From Bradyrhizobium lablabi (lineage in GTDB: Bacteria; Pseudomonadota; Alphaproteobacteria; Rhizobiales; Xanthobacteraceae): a stretch of DNA of 64,000 nucleotides. The translations under genes and the position numbers were made by a program. The stretch is taken from contig NZ_LT670844.1 in the NCBI RefSeq assembly GCF_900141755.1, forward strand, positions 5,924,501 to 5,988,500, read 5' to 3'. Below the pieces are notes generated by a model. That model made no database searches, was not told where the DNA came from, and worked only from the letters and a program-made list of their open reading frames with translations. Position 1 is the stretch's first letter, and every line of letters starts with the position of its first letter. This document shows, piece by piece, positions 58,823-64,000 of the stretch.

Positions 58823-59054
58823 GGCCGGTCACGGGTTACGCAGCGGCACTCAAGAGCATTTCAGTTGGCGCCTCCTCGATTGAGCGAATGGGGATTTGGC
58901 AGGAAGCGTGAGCTCGGGTTGTGAGGAATCCAAGCCGACCTGATGCGATTGGGCCGGACCGTCGCCACCACAGACTCCGACCGGAGTGCCGTTTGCGTGC
59001 CTCCAGGACTACAACGCATAGGCGGTCGGCACAGTATTTGCTTTTTGCCAGTTC

Positions 59055-59079
59055 ATTAAGTCGATCCCGCCAACTTAAT
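59055..59079. promoter_or_regulatory. Inverted repeat in front of the LLM monooxygenase operon
   Basis: ATTAAGT (59055-59061) and ACTTAAT (59073-59079) form a perfect inverted repeat with an 11-base spacer, centred about 30 bases before the start codon at 59098. The position and centre-to-centre distance of near 18 bases fit a dimeric repressor site. Confidence 0.45.
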
Positions 59080-59097
59080 CGCGGTCATGGAGCCCAG

Positions 59098-60414
59098 ATG
59101 CCCACCAAACCATTTCACTTGGCCTGGTTCCTTCAGGGATCGAGCGTGCAGGCCTGGGGCGAAGCATGGACCGGTCACATCGGTCAGACCTGGATGGAAC
59201 CTGAGCTTTTCCTGGACATGGCACGCGCGCTCGAGCGTGCATGCTTCGACTACATATTGCTCGAAGATTCATCCTATGTCGGCGAGAGCTTCGGCGGCTC
59301 GACCGAGATCTACCTCAAGAACGGCATTGCCGTGCCGCGGCAGGATCCGTCAGTGGTGGCGGCGTTGATGACGCAGGTGACATCGCGCATCGGCATCGTG
59401 CCCACTTTCGGAACATACGCCTATCACCCCTACCTCCTCGCCCGCCTGGTGGCGACGCTCGACCAGGTGTCGGGCGGGCGGATCGGCTGGAACGCCGTCA
59501 CCGGCAGTTCGGACTTCGCGGCCATGAACTTCGGCATGCAGGGCATGCCGGAGCACGATCTGCGCTACGACATGGCGGACGAATACATGGAGGTCTGCCG
59601 CGGCCTGTGGGGCTCTTGGGAGCCAGGCGCTATCGTCGCTGACCGCAAGGGTGGTGTGCTCGTCGACCACACCAAGGTCCACGCCGTCAACTACAGTGGC
59701 AAGTATTTCAGCACGCGCGGGCCGCTCAACTGCGGGCCGGCGCCGCAGGGCCAGCCTGTCATCGCCCAGGCTGGCGGCTCGCCGCGTGGGCGCAAGTTCG
59801 CCGCGGCTTATGCCGACACGATCGTCGTCAACGCCAAGGGCATCGAGGCCATGCGGGCCTACCGTGAGGACGTCCACAAGCACATGGTCGCGCAAGGCCG
59901 CAAGCCTTCCGACTGCAAGGTCCTCTATCTTATCAATCCGATCCTCGGCGAGACCATGCAGGAGGCCGAGGAGCGCAAGAAGAAGCGGGCCGCCATCGCG
60001 ATGGAACGCATCAACGAGCGGCTCGCGCATTTTGGCAAGGTGACCAACATCGACTTCGGCAAGTTCGATCTCGACAAGCCGCTGCCCGACGAGGTTACCA
60101 CCAATGGCCACCAGCAGAACCTCGAGCAATTCCGCAAAATGGCGAACGGGCGCTCGATCCGGCAGACGATGGCGAGCTTCAATGCGGTCGACTTGTCGGT
60201 CGAGCTCTGCGGCACGCCCGATGCCGTGGCTGCACGCATGGGCGAGGTGATGCAGGAGGTGGGCGGCGACGGCTTCCTGTTCTCGATGCCCAACGTCAAT
60301 CGGCGCACGCTCGCCGAGATCGAGGACGGGCTGGTGCCGGCGCTGCAGGATCGCGGCCTGATGCGCACCGCTTACGAGCACAAGCATTTCCGCGACAATC
60401 TTCTGGCGTACTGA
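59098..60414 (+). CDS. LLM-class flavin-dependent monooxygenase (NtaA/SnaA/DszA/SoxA type)
   Basis: The start at 59098 (MPTKPFHLAWFLQGSSVQAW) follows GGAG at five bases. The 438-residue protein has bacterial-luciferase-like features of the NtaA/SnaA/DszA group: FDYILLEDSSYVGESFGG (about residues 50-67), QDPSVVAALMTQVTSRIGI, FGTYAYHPYLLARLVATLDQ then SGGRIGWNAVTGSSDFAAMN (about 123-142) and PVIAQAGGSPRGRKFAAAYA (about 220-239). These enzymes use FMNH2 delivered by a separate reductase to oxidise organosulfur, nitrilotriacetate-like or related substrates. No reductase is seen inside the window. It leads an operon with an importer, so the substrate is probably taken up by it. Confidence 0.9.
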   Translation: MPTKPFHLAWFLQGSSVQAWGEAWTGHIGQTWMEPELFLDMARALERACFDYILLEDSSYVGESFGGSTEIYLKNGIAVPRQDPSVVAALMTQVTSRIGIVPTFGTYAYHPYLLARLVATLDQVSGGRIGWNAVTGSSDFAAMNFGMQGMPEHDLRYDMADEYMEVCRGLWGSWEPGAIVADRKGGVLVDHTKVHAVNYSGKYFSTRGPLNCGPAPQGQPVIAQAGGSPRGRKFAAAYADTIVVNAKGIEAMRAYREDVHKHMVAQGRKPSDCKVLYLINPILGETMQEAEERKKKRAAIAMERINERLAHFGKVTNIDFGKFDLDKPLPDEVTTNGHQQNLEQFRKMANGRSIRQTMASFNAVDLSVELCGTPDAVAARMGEVMQEVGGDGFLFSMPNVNRRTLAEIEDGLVPALQDRGLMRTAYEHKHFRDNLLAY

Positions 60415-60445
60415 TCAACTCGACCTGAAAGGCAGGCAAGCCGTC

Positions 60446-61558
60446 ATGAGCGATCATCGTGCTCCGATAAAGTTCAGCCGCCGCACCGCCGTCGGCCTGC
60501 TGAGCGCAGCCGTTGCCGCGCCATTCATCCGCTCGAGCCATGCCGAGACGGCTTGGCCGGAGCAGACGATGATTCCCGACATCTTGAAGGGCAGCGGCGA
60601 GGTCCGTATCGCGGGCTTCGGCGGCACGATGCAGGAGACACAGCAAAAGGCCTACTTCGAGCCCTTCGAGAAGATCTCCGGCATCAAGGTGCGTGCGTTT
60701 CCCGGCTCGAACCCGACCACGATCAAGGCCATGGTCGAGACCGGCAACGTCGAATGGGACATGGCCCAGCTCAGCCGCGGCTCGATCATGAACCTGCAAA
60801 AGCACGGCGAGTACTTCGAGAAGATCGACTACTCTCTGGTAGACGACGGAGTGGGCCCTGCGTACCGGTTCGAATACGGCGTCGAGATGCTGGTGTGGGC
60901 GCAGGTGATGGCCTATCGGACCGACGCCTTCAAGGGCGCCGCGCCCAAAGGCTGGGCGGACTTCTGGAACACCAAGACGTTTCCTGGCGACCGGGCCATG
61001 ATCGGCACTGGCGCCGGCAACTGGCCCGAGCTGGAATTTGCGCTGATGGCGGCCGGCGTGCCGGCCGACAAGCTCTATCCCCTCGATATCGACAAGGCTT
61101 TCGCGAGCTACGACGAGATCAAGAAGGCTGTCGTCAAATGGTGGGACACCGGCGCCGTGCCGATCCAGCTCCTGACAGACCGTGAGGTCGCCATGACAAC
61201 CGTCTGGAATGGCCGCATAGCAGCGCTGCAGGCGGCGGGCGTTCCGGCTGCCATAAGCTGGGATCAGGGGCTGATGAAGCGCGACGCCTGGGGCATCGTC
61301 AAGGGCGCCAAGAACGCAGTGAATGCCATGAAGTTCGCCGCATACTCGACCATGGCGATCCCGCAGGCACGCGTCTCTTTCGGAATTCCGTACGGCTCGG
61401 TCAACAGTAAATCGAACCAATACATTCCGCCCGAACGGCTTGCCGTCCTGCCGAGCGCCCCCGACATCAAAACTCAGCTCGTGAGCTACAATTACGATTG
61501 GTGGATCGAGAATCGCGACACGGTCGTCGGCCGCTTCAACAAATGGCTGCTGACCTAA
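60446..61558 (+). CDS. Polyamine-type ABC transporter, substrate-binding protein, Tat-type signal
   Basis: The 370-residue product begins MSDHRAPIKFSRRTAVGLLS and AAVAAPFIRSSHAE, a twin-arginine-type signal. The mature protein shows the spermidine/putrescine-binding (SBP_bac_8) pattern: EVRIAGFGGTMQETQQKAYF then FEKISGIKVRAFPGSNPTTI (about residues 50-95), WDMAQLSRGSIMNLQKHGEY and later GWADFWNTKTFPGDRAMIG (about 170-188), the conserved stretch of this group. Its ligand could be a polyamine, an amino acid derivative or an organosulfur compound; the monooxygenase next door favours a xenobiotic or specialised nutrient. Confidence 0.92.
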   Translation: MSDHRAPIKFSRRTAVGLLSAAVAAPFIRSSHAETAWPEQTMIPDILKGSGEVRIAGFGGTMQETQQKAYFEPFEKISGIKVRAFPGSNPTTIKAMVETGNVEWDMAQLSRGSIMNLQKHGEYFEKIDYSLVDDGVGPAYRFEYGVEMLVWAQVMAYRTDAFKGAAPKGWADFWNTKTFPGDRAMIGTGAGNWPELEFALMAAGVPADKLYPLDIDKAFASYDEIKKAVVKWWDTGAVPIQLLTDREVAMTTVWNGRIAALQAAGVPAAISWDQGLMKRDAWGIVKGAKNAVNAMKFAAYSTMAIPQARVSFGIPYGSVNSKSNQYIPPERLAVLPSAPDIKTQLVSYNYDWWIENRDTVVGRFNKWLLT

Positions 61559-62655
61559 TGGTGATGAACGCAGCTGGCCGCGGCGCGTCGGTATCGCTCA
61601 ACGACCTGGAAAAGAGCTACGATCGCGCGGCCGCGGTGGCCGGGGTTTCGCTCGACATCGATTCGGGCGAATTCCTGACGCTGCTTGGACCGAGCGGGTC
61701 GGGCAAGACGACGACCTTGATGATGATCGCGGGCTTCGAGACGCCGACCCGCGGCGACATCGCCATCGACGGGAAGTCGGTCGTCGCGATGCCGCCGTAT
61801 CGCCGCAACATCGGCATGGTATTCCAGAACTACGCTCTGTTTCCTCATCTCACCGCGGCTGACAATATCGGATTCCCGCTGAAACAGCGGGGCGTCGGCC
61901 AGGCAGAGCGGGCAAAGCTAGTCAGCGAGGCGCTTGAGCTGGTGCACTTGCCAGGCTATGATGAGCGCTATCCGCGCCAACTTTCCGGTGGCCAGCAACA
62001 GCGTGTCGCATTTGCACGCGCTATCGTGTTCAAGCCGCGCCTCCTCCTGATGGACGAGCCTCTAGGGGCGCTCGACAAGCAGCTCCGCGAGAACCTACAG
62101 CTTGAGATGCGCCGCCTTCATGCCGATCTCGGCATCACATTCATCTACGTGACGCACGACCAGGAAGAAGCCCTCATCATGTCCGACCGCATCGCCGTCA
62201 TGAACGAGGGGTTGATTGCTCAGGTCGGGCGGCCCGAAGATCTCTACGACCGACCGAGCAGCCGCTTCGTTGCCGCCTTCCTTGGCGAGTCGAATTTCCT
62301 GCCGGCCATAGTGCGCGGCATCGAACACGATGTCGTTGTGGTGGAGTGCGAAGGCGCGATCATCCGCGCCCTGTCTCCCAGTCCGCCCGCCACGGGCGAG
62401 AAGGTCACGCTCACGACGCGTCCGGAGCGTATCCGCTTCGCCGACGGCGCCTGGAGTTCGACTGCGCTGCAGAACCGCCTCAGCGTCACCGTGACCGAGG
62501 CGCTCTTTGCGGGCGAACGCTGCCGCTACATGCTTCAGGCGAGCGACGGTACCGCCATGGTGCTGAAGGAGCCGTCGAGTGCGGCGATCCGCCGTCGCGC
62601 GGTCGGCGAGCGGGCAGAGATCGCGTGGTCGGTCGCGGATACGATCCTTGTCTGA
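61558..62655 (+). CDS. Polyamine-type ABC transporter, ATP-binding protein (PotA like)
   Basis: Start and the preceding stop share the A of TAATG at 61558, so translation is coupled. The 365-residue protein has Walker [16 protein letters not shown] (about residues 41-55), Q loop [15 protein letters not shown], signature [15 protein letters not shown], Walker [14 protein letters not shown] and H loop [20 protein letters not shown]-terminal TOBE domain (about 285-360) includes [16 protein letters not shown]. The layout is that of PotA-type importers. Confidence 0.95.
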   Translation: MVMNAAGRGASVSLNDLEKSYDRAAAVAGVSLDIDSGEFLTLLGPSGSGKTTTLMMIAGFETPTRGDIAIDGKSVVAMPPYRRNIGMVFQNYALFPHLTAADNIGFPLKQRGVGQAERAKLVSEALELVHLPGYDERYPRQLSGGQQQRVAFARAIVFKPRLLLMDEPLGALDKQLRENLQLEMRRLHADLGITFIYVTHDQEEALIMSDRIAVMNEGLIAQVGRPEDLYDRPSSRFVAAFLGESNFLPAIVRGIEHDVVVVECEGAIIRALSPSPPATGEKVTLTTRPERIRFADGAWSSTALQNRLSVTVTEALFAGERCRYMLQASDGTAMVLKEPSSAAIRRRAVGERAEIAWSVADTILV

Positions 62656-62656
62656 G

Positions 62657-63544
62657 ATGGTCGAAGTCCGATCAATCGGACCGGCCGCCACGCGGCAAGT
62701 CGGCGTGCGGCGGTCGTGGCAGCCGTCCGTGCCACTGCTGCTTGCGGTACCGCTTCTGCTCTTCATGTTGGCGTTCTACGTAGTGCCGGTGCTGTCGATG
62801 TTGATGCGCAGCGTCAACGATCCGGCCTGGACGCTGTCGCATTATGCATCCCTGACAGGCGACACAGTCTTCCTGAAGGTCCTCTCGAACACGCTCTACA
62901 CCTCGTTGATCGTCACCCTGGGGGCCCTGGTACTGGGTTATCCCGTAGCCCTCTCGCTGGTGCGCGCGCCGCGTTTCGCGCCGGTGATCCTGATCCTGAT
63001 CCTGCTGCCGTTCTGGACCAGCGTGCTGGTCCGCAGCTACGCCTGGATGGTGCTGATGGGCCGGCATGGCCTCATCAATGAGGCGCTGCTCGCGGTGAAC
63101 ATGATCGACCGGCCGTTGCGCATCCTAAACACGCCGCTGGCGACGCGGATCGCGATGATTCACATCCTACTGCCTTACATGGTTCTGCCGATCGCCAATG
63201 CGCTTCGGCAGATCGATCCGTCGTTGGCGCGTGCGTCATCCGGGCTTGGCGCCACGCCGGGGGCGACCTTTCGACAGATAACCCTGCCGCTCTCCATGCC
63301 GGGCGTCGCTGCCGGAGTGCTGCTAGTATTCGTGCTGGCCCTCGGCTTCTACATCACGCCGGCCATGCTCGGCGGCCCGCGCGAGATCACGCTGTCGATG
63401 CTGATCGCCCAACAGGTCGATCAGCTCAACTGGGCATATGCTGCTACCCTGTCGGCGGTGCTGCTCGCGACAACGCTCGCCATCATCGCGGCCATCTATC
63501 GCCTGCCTGGCGTCGGCAACGCGCTCCGAATGAGTGCACGATGA
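62657..63544 (+). CDS. Polyamine-type ABC transporter, permease (PotB like)
   Basis: ATG 62657 lies one base after the ATPase stop. The 295-residue protein has six hydrophobic segments (about residues 21-43, 77-98, 109-130, 158-178, 210-232, 260-281) and the coupling region SLARASSGLGATPGATFRQI (about 189-208). The sequence PFWTSVLVRSYAWMVLMGRHG is typical of PotB. It forms the pore with the next permease. Confidence 0.94.
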   Translation: MVEVRSIGPAATRQVGVRRSWQPSVPLLLAVPLLLFMLAFYVVPVLSMLMRSVNDPAWTLSHYASLTGDTVFLKVLSNTLYTSLIVTLGALVLGYPVALSLVRAPRFAPVILILILLPFWTSVLVRSYAWMVLMGRHGLINEALLAVNMIDRPLRILNTPLATRIAMIHILLPYMVLPIANALRQIDPSLARASSGLGATPGATFRQITLPLSMPGVAAGVLLVFVLALGFYITPAMLGGPREITLSMLIAQQVDQLNWAYAATLSAVLLATTLAIIAAIYRLPGVGNALRMSAR

Positions 63545-64000
63545 CGGTCGCCCGCCTGCTGCTCGCGACAGTGGTCGGGTTGATCCTTCTGTTCCTCGCC
63601 TTGCCCATCGTCGTCGTGATGGTGGTCTCGTTCTCTTCGGCGACCTACCTCACCTTTCCGCCGTCAGCCTTCGGTATGCGTTGGTACACTGCTTATTTCA
63701 CCAGCGACGATTGGCTGCGCCCCACCTGGCTCAGTCTCTGGGTCGCGGCGTGCGTGGTCGTGCTTGCGACGTTCCTCGGCACGCTGGCGGCCATTGGCAT
63801 CGGCCGCCTGCCCAGAGCGCTGCGCGTGCTGGCCTCTGCTCTCATCGTGTCGCCTTTGATCGTGCCGGTGATCGTCGCGGCGATCGGCATCTACTACGCC
63901 TTCGCCCGCTACGGCCTGGTCGGCACGCCGGTTGGCCTGATCCTCGCCCACACTTGCCTTGCGGTGCCCTTCGTGTTCATCAGCGTGAGCGCCAGCCTGG
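63541..64000 (+). CDS. Polyamine-type ABC transporter, permease (PotC like), cut by window end
   Basis: ATG 63541 overlaps the PotB-like stop by four bases. The visible 153 residues begin MTVARLLLATVVGLILLFLA and contain VVVMVVSFSSATYLTFPPSAF, the usual PotC start, followed by membrane segments including WLSLWVAACVVVLATFLGTL and SPLIVPVIVAAIGIYYAFAR. The 3' part, including the coupling motif, lies outside the window. Confidence 0.93.
   Translation, partial: MTVARLLLATVVGLILLFLALPIVVVMVVSFSSATYLTFPPSAFGMRWYTAYFTSDDWLRPTWLSLWVAACVVVLATFLGTLAAIGIGRLPRALRVLASALIVSPLIVPVIVAAIGIYYAFARYGLVGTPVGLILAHTCLAVPFVFISVSASL

Larger units (their letters stand above)
58768..59097. other. Intergenic stretch after tpsB
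   Basis: About 330 bases. A GC-rich hairpin lies at 58800-58822 and an inverted repeat at 59055-59079 just before the LLM monooxygenase. The frame from 58921 that joins this gene has an arginine-rich, unlikely N-terminus and I do not count it as coding. Confidence 0.5.

Noticed and set aside
58921..59097. N-terminal extension of the LLM monooxygenase
   Set aside because: Fifty-nine Arg/Ser-rich residues that do not resemble the family; the start at 59098 has a ribosome-binding site and the family N-terminus.

Overview
The window looks like chromosomal DNA of a Bradyrhizobium-type alphaproteobacterium (Nitrobacteraceae). Codon usage is GC-rich, there are many ABC uptake systems and short recurrent Bradyrhizobium-style small genes, and a very large LktA-type filamentous adhesin is present. 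This assignment comes from recognising protein families, not from a database search.

Layout. 1-6,900: housekeeping genes (partial conserved hypothetical, YedK-type DNA-protein crosslink peptidase, Asp/Glu racemase-like protein, NUDIX hydrolase, membrane protein, GNAT acetyltransferase, FAD-linked oxidase, Sua5-type threonylcarbamoyl-AMP synthase). 6,927-9,820: a tRNA-Pro(CGG) with a visible promoter, used as an integration site by a tyrosine integrase that is now split by an amber codon, followed by decayed small genes and dispersed palindromes. 9,821-16,627: a LysR-controlled pair of divergent units: M28 peptidase and regulator leftward; amino-acid ABC transporter, M20 amidohydrolase and ureohydrolase rightward. 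This block lies between two degenerate tRNA 3'-half-like sequences. 16,936-18,338: FetAB-type ABC exporter. 18,489-19,985: flavin monooxygenase. 20,251-21,850: HU-family gene with a structured leader and strong terminator, a DUF2934 gene and an IS701-type remnant. 21,895-29,163: leftward operon for a peptide-type ABC importer with an amidase and an alpha/beta hydrolase.

29,564-58,767 is the most striking part: a SapC-family gene, an 8,917-residue two-partner-secretion adhesin (26.75 kb, about 42% of the window) and its outer-membrane TpsB transporter, which overlaps the adhesin stop by four bases. The adhesin holds 4.4 nearly identical tandem copies of a 1,326-bp (442-residue) unit, mosaic at a few sites, which points to ongoing recombination in a surface protein.

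59,098-64,000: start of an operon for an LLM flavin monooxygenase (NtaA/SnaA/DszA type) with a polyamine-type ABC importer; the last permease runs off the end.

Together the window describes a soil or plant-associated bacterium with several uptake-plus-hydrolase modules for organic nitrogen or sulfur compounds and one very large secreted surface filament.
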